DNA of 64,000 bases from JBFJKD01 sp041600415 (lineage in GTDB: Bacteria; Pseudomonadota; Gammaproteobacteria; Pseudomonadales; Porticoccaceae). Within the stretch, counting starts at the first letter, position 1, and every line of letters begins with the position of its first letter. The notes beneath the pieces were generated by a model that saw nothing but the letters and a program-made list of their open reading frames with translations, had not been told where the DNA came from and did no database searches. The translations under genes and the position numbers were made by a program. Positions 28,376 to 36,847 of this stretch are shown here, in pieces. The stretch covers positions 44,050 to 108,049 of the forward strand of contig JBFIKF010000008.1 in assembly GCA_041600415.1 (NCBI GenBank). The letters are read 5' to 3'.

Positions 28376-28756
28376 ATGCATCCGAGCAAGGTAAAACTCA
28401 ACAAGCCTGACCGCAGCCTCGAGCTGACTTACCCCGACGGCGCGCATTTTGTTCTGAGCGCGGAGTATCTGCGGGTGCATTCCCCCAGCGCCGAAGTGCA
28501 GGGACACGGGCCCGGCCAGGAAATTCTGCAACACAGTAAAAAGCAGGTCGCCATCGACCGCCTGGAAGCGTCGGGCAACTACGCCCTGACCCTGCATTTT
28601 AGCGACGGCCACCATACCGGCATCTACAGCTGGGTATATCTGCGCGATCTGTGCGACAACCGGGAAGCCTACTGGAACACCTACCTGGAAAGACTCCATC
28701 GTGCCGGCGCGAGCCGCGATCCCGGGGAGCAGGTGGTGCGCTTTGTCAACCCTTAG
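28376..28756 (+). CDS. DUF971 (gamma-butyrobetaine hydroxylase-like N-terminal) domain protein
   Basis: 126 residues, a single DUF971 domain: Y-P-D-G-A-H-F-V-L-S-A-E-Y-L-R-V-H-S-P-S, then H-F-S-D-G-H-H-T-G-I-Y-S-W and Y-L-R-D-L-C-D. The family is often just after hslU in gammaproteobacteria. Elsewhere the fold is found as an iron-sulfur or metal-binding domain of gamma-butyrobetaine hydroxylases, but the stand-alone protein has no settled role. The ATG at 28376 is 22 bases after hslU; it converges on the P450 gene. Confidence 0.87.
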   Translation: MHPSKVKLNKPDRSLELTYPDGAHFVLSAEYLRVHSPSAEVQGHGPGQEILQHSKKQVAIDRLEASGNYALTLHFSDGHHTGIYSWVYLRDLCDNREAYWNTYLERLHRAGASRDPGEQVVRFVNP

Positions 28757-28802
28757 TCAGTAGCTTCATTCCCGACGCCGACAATTTGCCCCGCAAAACG
28801 GA

Positions 28803-30584
28803 TCAGGCAACGGTCGCCCGCGCCGTCAGGTTCACCCGCAACCCACGGGGATACATAGTGAATTCCAGACGTTCGCTGACGCCGTCCAGGGGCGCGCCGG
28901 GCACCACTTCAAAATGTTGCACCACCATGGCCAACACCATTTTCATTTCCAGCAGCGCCAAACTACGTCCCGGGCACAGGCGCGGACCGGAACCGAATGG
29001 CATAAACGAGCGGGGATTGGCGACGCCACGCTGCCCGTTGTCCCTAAGCCAACGTTCCGGCTTAAATAATTCCGCTTCGGGGTAATCGGCCGCGCCCATG
29101 GCCAGCGCCCGGGTTAGCACCACCGCCGACTCGCCCTTACGGAAACTCAGACCACCAATGTCGACCGGACGATTAGCTTCCAGAATATTGATCGGAGCAA
29201 CCGGCTTGAGTCGCATGGTTTCGTTGATTAACGCATCGAGGTAGGGCAACTGGCGGGTTTGCTCGAAGATGTCGAGAACTCCCTCTCCAACGACATCTTT
29301 AACTTCCCGTCGCAGAGTATGCTGAACCTGTGGGTATTTCGCTAAAAAATACATAGCCCAGGCGAGGGAATTGGCGGTCGTATCTTCCCCCGCCAGCAGC
29401 ATGGTCAGTACGTTATCTGCGACTTCCTGCTCGGAAAACCCGGATTGGTTGTCCTCCACCGCCAGCAACAGGGATTGCAACAAATTCTGTGGGCTTTCCG
29501 GGTACGCCGGGTTTGCCTCCAACTGCGCACGCCCCTGACGAATAAATTCAATAACTGTGTCGTACACAATGGCTACCGATTTTTCCACTGCCCGATCCCG
29601 TGGCAACTTGAAATACTGCCAATAGCGCACGGGTGCCAGCAGGCGACGCTGCAGCATAGGGAAGATGGTGTCGAGATGGTCATGAATGGTACCGCCCTCC
29701 CGCTCCAGCGTATTGGTGTCCTCGCCAAACGCCAATGAGGTGGTGACATCAACCGTAAAGCGTTTCAAATCGGACTGCACGTCGACGCCGCCGGCGGTAG
29801 TCCCACTGACCTGCCAACGTCGGCGCAGCCGTTCCGTCACCGCCACCAGCGTCGGGAAAAATTGCCGTAAATGGCGTATATCAAGCGATTGCATAATGAC
29901 CGGACGTTGGCGACGCCAGCGTTCGCCCTCGGCCATAAACACACCTTGCGTACTCATCCCACTGATAAAGGCTTTTTCCAGTGATGTGGGGCGCCGAAAA
30001 TCGTCGGGGCGAGCCTTCAGCAACTCATTGGCAATGTCTACATCGCTGACCACCACAATCGGCCAGCCCGCCAGGCGACATTGATACAACGGCCCGTAAA
30101 TATCCGCCCACGCCTCAAGGGTTTGGTGAAACGCAGTGCGCTTGAGCTGCAACAGATTTCCCACCAGGGGCCAACGCCGGGGCCCAGGCAGCGATGCAAT
30201 GGTGCGCCCCACCGCCTGCGGCCGGGCATTTCCAACGGCGTCGACGGCCACCATTACCTGGCCCCCAACCACGCTGCTGGCTACCGCCCGCAGGCAACTT
30301 TCGGTCTGACCCACATCAGGTTGAGGTACTCCCTGTCCGGACATGCAGTCGAAGTGCCACTGGTGTGATCGACAAATCAGTTTTCCATGGGAGATCTCAC
30401 CTTCGGATAACAGGGTTCCCTGATGGGGGCAGCGGCCCTCAAAAACCTTTATTTCCCCCTGCCAGCACAGTACCACCAGATCAACTGCACCCACCCTGGC
30501 ACCCAGCAATCCGACCTCGCGCAAATGCGCCACGTCGACCACCGCAACCAGGGAACCAGACTTGGCAGTCTGTTCAGCACTCAT
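28803..30584 (-). CDS. Rieske-cytochrome P450 fusion protein
   Basis: 593 residues. The N-terminal domain (about 15-118) is a Rieske-type [2Fe-2S] ferredoxin: C52-P-H54 and C71-R-S-H74. A linker leads to a full P450 (about 130-585): proline-rich L-P-G-P-R-R-W-P-L-V-G-N; I-helix A-G-E-D-T-T (398-403); E455-T-M-R; P-E-R-W near 509; haem loop F530-G-S-G-P-R-L-C537-P-G. The expected role is an oxygenase whose electron donor domain is built in; substrate unknown. The ATG at 30584 has GGAG about 9 bases upstream. Nothing membrane-spanning is seen, so it should be soluble. It stands alone between the DUF971 gene and acylphosphatase. An external reductase would still be required. Confidence 0.88.
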   Translation of the reverse strand: MSAEQTAKSGSLVAVVDVAHLREVGLLGARVGAVDLVVLCWQGEIKVFEGRCPHQGTLLSEGEISHGKLICRSHQWHFDCMSGQGVPQPDVGQTESCLRAVASSVVGGQVMVAVDAVGNARPQAVGRTIASLPGPRRWPLVGNLLQLKRTAFHQTLEAWADIYGPLYQCRLAGWPIVVVSDVDIANELLKARPDDFRRPTSLEKAFISGMSTQGVFMAEGERWRRQRPVIMQSLDIRHLRQFFPTLVAVTERLRRRWQVSGTTAGGVDVQSDLKRFTVDVTTSLAFGEDTNTLEREGGTIHDHLDTIFPMLQRRLLAPVRYWQYFKLPRDRAVEKSVAIVYDTVIEFIRQGRAQLEANPAYPESPQNLLQSLLLAVEDNQSGFSEQEVADNVLTMLLAGEDTTANSLAWAMYFLAKYPQVQHTLRREVKDVVGEGVLDIFEQTRQLPYLDALINETMRLKPVAPINILEANRPVDIGGLSFRKGESAVVLTRALAMGAADYPEAELFKPERWLRDNGQRGVANPRSFMPFGSGPRLCPGRSLALLEMKMVLAMVVQHFEVVPGAPLDGVSERLEFTMYPRGLRVNLTARATVA

Positions 30585-30683
30585 GACCTTTGCTCCCGAA
30601 GTGTTATCACTGGCGGGCCATAACGTCGCCAACCGCCGTTGTAATGGCTCGTGACCGTGCGGCGTACCCCTGGCGCACATCTG

Positions 30684-30953
30684 TCAACCGATAGTAAATC
30701 CCTCGCACCCGCAATCCTCAACGACACGCCAGGTCACCGACGCTACCCGTGACGAGGGGGAACCCCGAGCCACTGCCTCTTGCACCTGGTGTACATCAGC
30801 CTGCGCCCCGCACAATAGAATTTCCACACCGCCATCGGGCAGATTGCGCGCATAACCCTGTACGCCAATTGCCTCGGCTATGTCCTGAACGTAGCGTCGA
30901 AAAAATACGCCCTGGACCCTGCCCCGCACCTCGCCTGCGACACAGTGGTTCAC
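30684..30953 (-). CDS. Acylphosphatase
   Basis: 89 residues, single acylphosphatase domain: V-R-G-R-V-Q-G-V-F-F-R-R-Y-V with the catalytic arginine, and G-Y-A-R-N-L-P-D-G-G-V-E-I with the catalytic asparagine. It hydrolyses carboxyl-phosphate bonds such as in acetyl-phosphate. The start is a GTG at 30953 whose GTGA overlaps the stop of the upstream TlpA-like gene. Confidence 0.93.
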   Translation of the reverse strand: MNHCVAGEVRGRVQGVFFRRYVQDIAEAIGVQGYARNLPDGGVEILLCGAQADVHQVQEAVARGSPSSRVASVTWRVVEDCGCEGFTIG

Positions 30954-31423
30954 GGTGTCGCCTGTAACAGATCACGCAGGGTCGCGGTCAGGGTGGTTTG
31001 TGTCTGTGGACCCAGCAAGACCGTAAAAATCTCCCCAGATTGGTCGAGTACCAGGGTCTCCGGCAACGCCGTGGCAGGTTTCACGCCCAACGCCCCGCGG
31101 GGGTCCCGCAACAATGTGGGAAACTGAATATCCAGCGCCTTCACCTGCGCGGCCAATGTGTCACCACTGACCCCGTCAAAATTTACGGACAGCACTGCCA
31201 CGCTCGGATGCTGCGCACTAAACTTATTAAATTCCTGGATTTCTTCGCGACAGGGTGTACACCATTCGGCCCAATAATTAATAAACACCGGATTGCCCCG
31301 TAGCGCTTCCAAATGCAGGGTGCCACCTTCCAGCAGCGGGTAGCCCGATGCGCGCTGCTCGCAACCGGGCAGGAGTACCAGTAGCGCGCTCAACAGCAAC
31401 CCTCGCCACCAAAAGTCCGACAT
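30950..31423 (-). CDS. TlpA-like thioredoxin-fold lipoprotein
   Basis: 157 residues. A signal sequence M-S-D-F-W-W-R-G-L-L-L-S-A-L-L-V-L-L-P-G-C ends in a lipobox with Cys21. It is followed by a redox-active W-C55-T-P-C58 motif in a thioredoxin fold with the TlpA/ResA-type stretch N-P-V-F-I-N-Y-W-A-E-W. It probably reduces disulfides in periplasmic proteins; partner unknown. The start at 31423 is chosen because it begins the signal peptide; an ATG at 31453 would overlap yihY. It lies 7 bases after yihY and overlaps acylphosphatase by 4 bases, and the cluster resembles Pseudomonas gene order. Confidence 0.85.
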   Translation of the reverse strand: MSDFWWRGLLLSALLVLLPGCEQRASGYPLLEGGTLHLEALRGNPVFINYWAEWCTPCREEIQEFNKFSAQHPSVAVLSVNFDGVSGDTLAAQVKALDIQFPTLLRDPRGALGVKPATALPETLVLDQSGEIFTVLLGPQTQTTLTATLRDLLQATP

Positions 31424-31430
31424 ACTGCCG

Positions 31431-32699
31431 TTACCGGATCGGGTTTGCGCCATCACCAGCCTCCCCCGCGGTAAATAATTCCGCCAGGGAACATTTATAT
31501 AACTGCTGCGTTTCCCGATTTCCCGCTTCGATAACATTAGCCAGAGGCGCGAACCAGGGATAAGCCGCCAGTACGTTTTTCGCATCCGCAGATGGCTCAG
31601 TCACAAAATTGTCCCCGAACAGAGTCACCAGTTCCCACAACGTCAATTGCGCCGGATCCCGCGCCAATACGTACTCCCTGGACGCGGTGGTCACCAGCAC
31701 GGAGCCCTTCAGCAGAATGGTGCGCAATTTCAGCCAATGCTGTTCGTCCACGCCGCAACGCAGTACATCTTTATCGCTCACACTGCGACCATTTTGTTGT
31801 CCGCGCCAACAGGCCCAACACACCAACACCGCCGCCACCAGATTGGGGAAATTGTACCCCTTGTACGCTGCCTTAAACGTTTCCAGCGAGCGCACCAATT
31901 CTGCGCCGCCGAGAATAATCATCCAGCACAGATAGGTCCACAGTAAAAACACGGGCACAATAGCAAAAGCGCCGTATACCGTGTGGTAGGACGTATCTAC
32001 CACCAGCGCGCCGAACGCCGCTTTGGCCGACTGGAACAACAGCATCGACACCAGGCCGCCCGTCACCGCATGACGGCCGGATACCTTGCAGTTCGGCACA
32101 GCGATAAACAGCAACGTAAAAGCGATCCAGGTCATCAACCACGGCAAATACTCGAGAACCTGGTGGGGAATCCCGGCAATCTGAACGCCGTTCGCGACCA
32201 ATTTGAACGATAGCAAATAGGTGTGCATCATCAGGCCGATGCCCAGCAGTAGCGGTCCGAAACTTAAAATTCCCCAGTACAACAGAAAACTTGATAGCCC
32301 CTTGCGACCGCCCGCTGTTCCCCAGATATGGTTGAACGTTTTTTCGATATTGGTCAGCATCAAATACGACGTGACGATAAGAATAAAACCGCCGAATGCA
32401 CTCAGTTTGCGTGCCTGAGTGGAAAACTGCGACAGGTGGCGCTGTACTTCGCTGCCACTTTGCGGCAGCAAATTATCGAAAATCAGTCCCTGCACCTGAT
32501 CTCCCAGACCCTGAAATGCCGGTATTAACGAAAACATTGCGTAAGTGACGGTCATCAGCGGCACCACGGCGAACAGGCTCATGTAAGTCAGTGCAGCCGC
32601 GCTTTCATTGCAACCGTCGCGCCGGTAACGGCGCGCAAGGTGAACGACAAAACTGCCCGCCATGGAAAAAAAAGATTTTACGGACGTAACCCACCCCAC
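31431..32699 (-). CDS. yihY: YihY-family inner membrane protein
   Basis: 422 residues. The N-terminal half is the YihY/BrkB-type membrane domain with about six helices: A-A-A-L-T-Y-M-S-L-F-A-V-V-P-L, Y-L-P-W-L-M-T-W-I-A-F-T-L-L-F-I-A-V-P-N and Y-H-T-V-Y-G-A-F-A-I-V-P. The C-terminal 130 residues are a hydrophilic extension containing an HTH-like stretch, as in several Pseudomonas homologues. Older annotations call it ribonuclease BN, which is wrong for this family. The start is a GTG at 32699; an ATG at 32663 would remove part of the N-terminal helix. Confidence 0.88.
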   Translation of the reverse strand: MGWVTSVKSFFSMAGSFVVHLARRYRRDGCNESAAALTYMSLFAVVPLMTVTYAMFSLIPAFQGLGDQVQGLIFDNLLPQSGSEVQRHLSQFSTQARKLSAFGGFILIVTSYLMLTNIEKTFNHIWGTAGGRKGLSSFLLYWGILSFGPLLLGIGLMMHTYLLSFKLVANGVQIAGIPHQVLEYLPWLMTWIAFTLLFIAVPNCKVSGRHAVTGGLVSMLLFQSAKAAFGALVVDTSYHTVYGAFAIVPVFLLWTYLCWMIILGGAELVRSLETFKAAYKGYNFPNLVAAVLVCWACWRGQQNGRSVSDKDVLRCGVDEQHWLKLRTILLKGSVLVTTASREYVLARDPAQLTLWELVTLFGDNFVTEPSADAKNVLAAYPWFAPLANVIEAGNRETQQLYKCSLAELFTAGEAGDGANPIR

Positions 32700-32836
32700 G
32701 ATTGTGCCCTCGTCATTGCCCGCTCCCTTGGCCTGTCGCTAGCGTAGCGTCGTAGCCATGGCGCGCGGACGGTGGCCCCCGCCACAAGTTCCCATTACAA
32801 TGAGCTTACGTTGATCACCGCATTGTACACAAAACC

Positions 32837-33181
32837 ATGATTACCATTTATCACAACCCGCGCTGCTCCAAATCCCGCGAGACACTCGCGTTACTCAAAG
32901 AGCGCAACCTGGACCCCCAGGTGGTGCTCTATCTGGAACACCCCATGAGCACCACCACATTGCGCAATCTGTTAAAGAAACTCGGTTGCAAGGCACGGGA
33001 CCTGATACGCACCGGCGAGCCGTTGTACCGGGAGTTACAATTACGGGATCCATCCCTGACCGAAACCCAATTGCTCAAGGCGATGACTGCTCACCCGATA
33101 CTAATCGAGCGACCCATAGTGGTGAAGGGTGAGCGCGCGATTATCGGTCGCCCACCGCACAACGTCCTGGCTATCCTGTGA
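32837..33181 (+). CDS. arsC: ArsC-family arsenate reductase (glutaredoxin-type)
   Basis: 114 residues. The catalytic cysteine is C10 in I-Y-H-N-P-R-C-S-K-S-R-E, followed by the E-Y/R-L-x-x-P-type segment Y-L-E-H-P-M-S and L-I-E-R-P-I-V-V-K-G-E-R-A-I-I-G-R-P. This is the glutaredoxin-linked ArsC/YfgD type; it may act as an arsenate reductase, but the chromosomal copy near wrbA may have another substrate. The stop overlaps the wrbA start by 4 bases (GTGA). No arsenic genes (arsB, arsR) are nearby. Confidence 0.88.
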   Translation: MITIYHNPRCSKSRETLALLKERNLDPQVVLYLEHPMSTTTLRNLLKKLGCKARDLIRTGEPLYRELQLRDPSLTETQLLKAMTAHPILIERPIVVKGERAIIGRPPHNVLAIL

Positions 33182-33780
33182 ACACATCCGCTTACGTTCT
33201 GGTGCTTTATTATTCCCGTTACGGAAATACTGAAAAGCTGGCGCGGGAAGTCGCTACCGGCGTAGAAAGTGCGGGCATTGCCTGCAAGCTGCGCACCGTA
33301 CCCCCGGTGTCCACAACCTGCGAGGCAACTTCAGCAGAAATCCCCGCGGAAGGGCCACCGTACTGTACCAATGACGACCTGGCCAATTGCAGCGCGCTGG
33401 TGCTGGGCAGCCCCACCCGTTTTGGCAATATGGCGGCCCCGCTCAAGTTTTTTCTCGATGGCACTGGCGATATCTGGATGAATGGCGCACTGGTCGGCAA
33501 ACCGGCCGGAGTGTTTACCAGTACCGCCAGCCTACATGGGGGACAGGAATCCACCTTGCTCAGCATGATGTTGCCATTGTTGCACCACGGCATGATTATT
33601 GGCGGCATTCCGTACAGCGAGTCCGCCCTGTCCCGTACCACCACCGGCGGCACCCCCTACGGTGCCTCCCATGTCGCGGGCGCCGATGCCACGCAACCGA
33701 TCAGCGACGACGAACAGGCCCTGTGCCGCGCACTCGGCAAACGGATCGCGCTCCTGGCCAGCAAACTGGTAATTGCGTGA
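33178..33780 (+). CDS. wrbA: NAD(P)H:quinone oxidoreductase WrbA
   Basis: 200 residues, flavodoxin-like. FMN phosphate loop Y-S-R-Y-G-N-T-E-K-L-A, S-P-T-R-F-G-N-M-A-A-P-L-K-F-F-L-D, and the WrbA-specific T-T-G-G-T-P-Y-G-A-S-H-V motif near the C terminus. WrbA reduces quinones to hydroquinones, protecting from one-electron redox cycling. It starts with GTG, overlapping arsC by four bases, and is the third gene of the yihY/arsC/wrbA cluster seen in Pseudomonas. Confidence 0.94.
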   Translation: MNTSAYVLVLYYSRYGNTEKLAREVATGVESAGIACKLRTVPPVSTTCEATSAEIPAEGPPYCTNDDLANCSALVLGSPTRFGNMAAPLKFFLDGTGDIWMNGALVGKPAGVFTSTASLHGGQESTLLSMMLPLLHHGMIIGGIPYSESALSRTTTGGTPYGASHVAGADATQPISDDEQALCRALGKRIALLASKLVIA

Positions 33781-33808
33781 ACCGACTATCTCGGGAGCCG
33801 AAACTTAC

Positions 33809-34225
33809 GTGAAGACCTTACCTGTATCCAGACTGGTATCCGTGGCGCGCATCGTCACCCGCTTGAGTTACGGCATTTTGCTGACCGCGCTGATAGTCGG
33901 AGGAATCAAAAGTGGTACCGCGCCAGTACTGGTGGTTATCGCCGCTGCGCCGTTGGCGCTGTTCGCACCCGGCATGTTGCGCGACAACCCCCGTACCCTG
34001 GTGTTGTTATGTTTTGTGGCGTTGATTTATTTTACCGCCATCGTCGCCAACCTCTTTGAACCCGACCGCACCTTCTACGATGTTATTGCTGTTGTCGCGG
34101 TGGCCGTACTATTTATAGCGGCGATGCTGTCGAGCCGCTGGTTGCAACAGCGCACCCCGGACGACGCTACCCTAATATCGGCAAATTCAGCAATTGTCAG
34201 CCGCGAAGGACACGGTGATGAGTAA
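33809..34225 (+). CDS. DUF2069 domain membrane protein
   Basis: 138 residues from a GTG at 33809. Four hydrophobic segments fill most of it (L-S-Y-G-I-L-L-T-A-L, T-A-P-V-L-V-V-I-A-A-A-P-L, V-L-L-C-F-V-A-L-I-Y-F and a C-terminal helix V-V-A-V-A-V-L-F-I-A-A-M). The family is known only as small inner-membrane proteins next to wrbA. A TTG at 33773 would overlap wrbA; I favour the GTG, about 11 bases after GGGAG. The 3' end overlaps sppA by 8 bases. Confidence 0.8.
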   Translation: MKTLPVSRLVSVARIVTRLSYGILLTALIVGGIKSGTAPVLVVIAAAPLALFAPGMLRDNPRTLVLLCFVALIYFTAIVANLFEPDRTFYDVIAVVAVAVLFIAAMLSSRWLQQRTPDDATLISANSAIVSREGHGDE

Positions 34226-36095
34226 GGAAAACCCTGGATTTTTACGCCGCATCTGGCGCTTTATCGGTAAAATTTTTAGTTTTTTACGCGCTGTCATTCG
34301 TTTTTTTATCGTCCTTATTTTTATCGGGCTTATCGTCGGTCTGTTTGTCGACAACGTGCGGCCATTACCCGAGCGCGCCCTGCTGCGGATTGCTCCGAGC
34401 GGCATATTGGTGGAACAACGCGCCTACTCCGACCCGTTTACCCAACTCCTTGAACAGGGTACAGCACACGACAGCGAGACCGTTGTGAAAGATGTGATCG
34501 AAGCTATCGACGGCGCGGCGACCGATAAACGTATAATCGGCCTGGTGCTGGAACCCGATTACCTGCTCGGCGGGGGCATCAGTAAGCTAAGCGATATTGG
34601 TGCCGCCATCGAACGTTTCCGCGCGCAAGGCAAACAAGTCATTGCCGTGGCCGACAATTACACGCAGGAGCAGTATTACCTCGCCAGCTTTGCCGACGAA
34701 ATTCATCTTAATCCAATGGGTGCAGTGGCCCTCACTGGCTACGGTAGTTACGGCAGTTACTTCAAGGATGCGCTGGATAAACTGAAAATAAATTTCCATA
34801 TCTTCCGCGTAGGCGAGTACAAAGACGCCGTCGAGCCCTTTATGCGCAACGACATGTCCACGGCCTCCCGCGAGCATACTGCACGCTGGCTGGGTGCACT
34901 GTGGCAGGCCTACACGGACACAGTGACAAGCAGACGCAATCTCCCTGCGGACAGCCTCAATCAATATGTTAATCAGCTCGACATAAAACTTGCCGAAGTT
35001 GACGGCGATGCGGCGCAACTGGCACTCCAACAAACATTGATTGACGAGATCAGCACCCGCCCGCAGATGCTGGCCCGCTTGCAGGAACTGGCACCCGAAG
35101 ACAAAAATGGTGAACAAGATTTTGCCCAGGTCGGCATGAAAGAATACCTGTTCCACCTGCGCCTGAAATCGGAACCGAAAACCAGCCGCAATAAAATTGG
35201 TGTCGTGATCGCCAGGGGTATGATTCTCGACGGCGAACAACCGGAGGGCAGTATTGGCGGCGACACCCTTAGCGAACTACTCCGAACCGCCCGCAAAGAT
35301 CAGCAGTTACGCGCCGTGGTGTTGCGCATTGACAGCCCCGGCGGCAGCGCGTTTGCCTCGGATTTGATCCGTCAGGAAATCCTGCAAACTCGGGCGTCTG
35401 GCATACCGGTGGTGGTCTCCATGGGCTCCGTGGCTGCGTCAGGGGGTTACTGGATAGCCGCGGATGCCGATAAAATATGGGCTGCGGACACCACTCTGAC
35501 CGGATCCATCGGCGTGTTCGGTATGGTGCCGACCTTTGAAAACGCCCTGCAATCGGTTGGCATTCACAGCGATGGCGTCGGCACCACCGAACTGGCCGAC
35601 CTGTACCACCTCGACCGTCCGCTCAGCCCGAAAGCACAACGGGCGATCCAGTTGAGCGTGGAACATATTTATCGTGAATTTTTGCACCTGGTGGCGGATG
35701 GTCGCAACCAGACTACACAAGCCGTACACGAAATTGCCCAGGGGCGCGTATGGACCGGAGCCCAGGCACGGGAGCTGGGCCTGGTTGATGAGTTGGGTGA
35801 CCTGCAGGATGCGATTCGATCCGCGGCAACACTGGCGGACATCAGCGATTACCGTGTGGATTATTTACATCGCCCGCTAAGTTTCAAAGACCAGCTGCTG
35901 ATGCGTTTAAGCGAAGGCGCGGCGCGGATCGGTTTTTCCATGCGCCGCGCGGGATTGCCTGCAGAATTTACCCAGTGGCTATCCACACCGCTGCTTCCAC
36001 AGTTAAAAGCGCTGACTCGACAACTGTCCACACTGTTCAACTTTAACGACCCGCGGGGTATTTATCTTCATTGCGCGGAATGCACGGATATTTAA
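34218..36095 (+). CDS. sppA: Signal peptide peptidase SppA, 67K type
   Basis: 625 residues, matching the long gammaproteobacterial SppA. It has an N-terminal membrane anchor (about 20-45), two repeated S49 peptidase halves, the general-base lysine K202 in V-G-E-Y-K-D-A-V-E-P-F, and the nucleophile S408 in V-A-A-S-G-G-Y-W-I-A-A. It cleaves leftover signal peptides in the inner membrane. The ATG at 34218 has AAGGA about 8 bases upstream. The gene lies between DUF2069 and hda; in the Pseudomonas order I remember, hda directly follows DUF2069, so sppA is an addition here. Confidence 0.93.
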   Translation: MSKENPGFLRRIWRFIGKIFSFLRAVIRFFIVLIFIGLIVGLFVDNVRPLPERALLRIAPSGILVEQRAYSDPFTQLLEQGTAHDSETVVKDVIEAIDGAATDKRIIGLVLEPDYLLGGGISKLSDIGAAIERFRAQGKQVIAVADNYTQEQYYLASFADEIHLNPMGAVALTGYGSYGSYFKDALDKLKINFHIFRVGEYKDAVEPFMRNDMSTASREHTARWLGALWQAYTDTVTSRRNLPADSLNQYVNQLDIKLAEVDGDAAQLALQQTLIDEISTRPQMLARLQELAPEDKNGEQDFAQVGMKEYLFHLRLKSEPKTSRNKIGVVIARGMILDGEQPEGSIGGDTLSELLRTARKDQQLRAVVLRIDSPGGSAFASDLIRQEILQTRASGIPVVVSMGSVAASGGYWIAADADKIWAADTTLTGSIGVFGMVPTFENALQSVGIHSDGVGTTELADLYHLDRPLSPKAQRAIQLSVEHIYREFLHLVADGRNQTTQAVHEIAQGRVWTGAQARELGLVDELGDLQDAIRSAATLADISDYRVDYLHRPLSFKDQLLMRLSEGAARIGFSMRRAGLPAEFTQWLSTPLLPQLKALTRQLSTLFNFNDPRGIYLHCAECTDI

Positions 36096-36142
36096 CCGCT
36101 GCAGTGCGACCTCATCAACAACCGCCTCATCAATAAAAGTAG

Positions 36143-36844
36143 CTACCAGCCAAACACCTGTTTGATAAATGGTACAGTCGGTTTGCGCCGCTGTGCGAAC
36201 GCCGCCTGATCGAGCTGCTGCAAACACGCAATCAGCGCTCCTGTCGAACGCGACGTCCGGTGCAATATCAAGCGCGCCGGGTCGGATGCCAGCTCCAAAC
36301 CCAGTTGCGCCGCCCGAAATTGCAAAATAGCTAATTTTTGCGCGTCCGTATAATCCGGCAAGTGAACCACGACGTCGGCAGCCAGTCGCGAGCGCAAATC
36401 CTCCAGAGTAAGCTGCAATTCTCGGGGAGCGCAGTTGGCGGCCACCAGTAATCGCCCACCAGTGCCCCGTTGCAGGTTGTAAAAATGAAACAGTGCCTGC
36501 TCCCAATCCGCATTGCCGCACACACTGTGTAGCTGATCGAGACACACCATATCAAGGTGTTCAAGTTCGGCGAGCACCTCCGTCGGCGCGTAATCGAGCA
36601 ACTGATCAAGCGGCAAATATTGGACCGTGCCACCGCTGTCATGGCAGTGGTTGCCGGCGGCTTGTAGCAGGTGACTCAAGCCGCTGCCCGAAGCGCCCCA
36701 GAGATACAGAAATGATGGCTCTCCGGTATTCACCTGCCGCGCTAAACTCACCGCATGGGCACGGGCGGAATCGCCATCTGTCAAAAAATTTGCGAAACGC
36801 GCATTGTCCGGCAGACCAATGGGCAATACCAGCTGATTGCTCAT
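36143..36844 (-). CDS. hda: DnaA regulatory inactivator Hda
   Basis: 233 residues, a DnaA-like AAA+ domain without the DNA-binding part. L-P-I-G-L-P-D-N-A-R-F contains the sliding-clamp-binding Q-x-L-type motif near the N terminus (Q-L-V-L-P-I). The nucleotide loop reads Y-L-W-G-A-S-G-S-G-L-S-H-L-L, and box VII has R-S-T-G-A-L. Hda with the DNA-loaded beta clamp converts DnaA-ATP to DnaA-ADP, preventing re-initiation. It is 3 bases after the DUF2066 gene on the same strand, as in Pseudomonas. Confidence 0.93.
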   Translation of the reverse strand: MSNQLVLPIGLPDNARFANFLTDGDSARAHAVSLARQVNTGEPSFLYLWGASGSGLSHLLQAAGNHCHDSGGTVQYLPLDQLLDYAPTEVLAELEHLDMVCLDQLHSVCGNADWEQALFHFYNLQRGTGGRLLVAANCAPRELQLTLEDLRSRLAADVVVHLPDYTDAQKLAILQFRAAQLGLELASDPARLILHRTSRSTGALIACLQQLDQAAFAQRRKPTVPFIKQVFGW

Positions 36845-36847
36845 AAT

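Noticed and set aside
30950..31585. Longer TlpA-like protein starting at 31585
   Set aside because: The extra residues lie entirely inside yihY on the same strand in another frame, and the lipoprotein signal begins at 31423.
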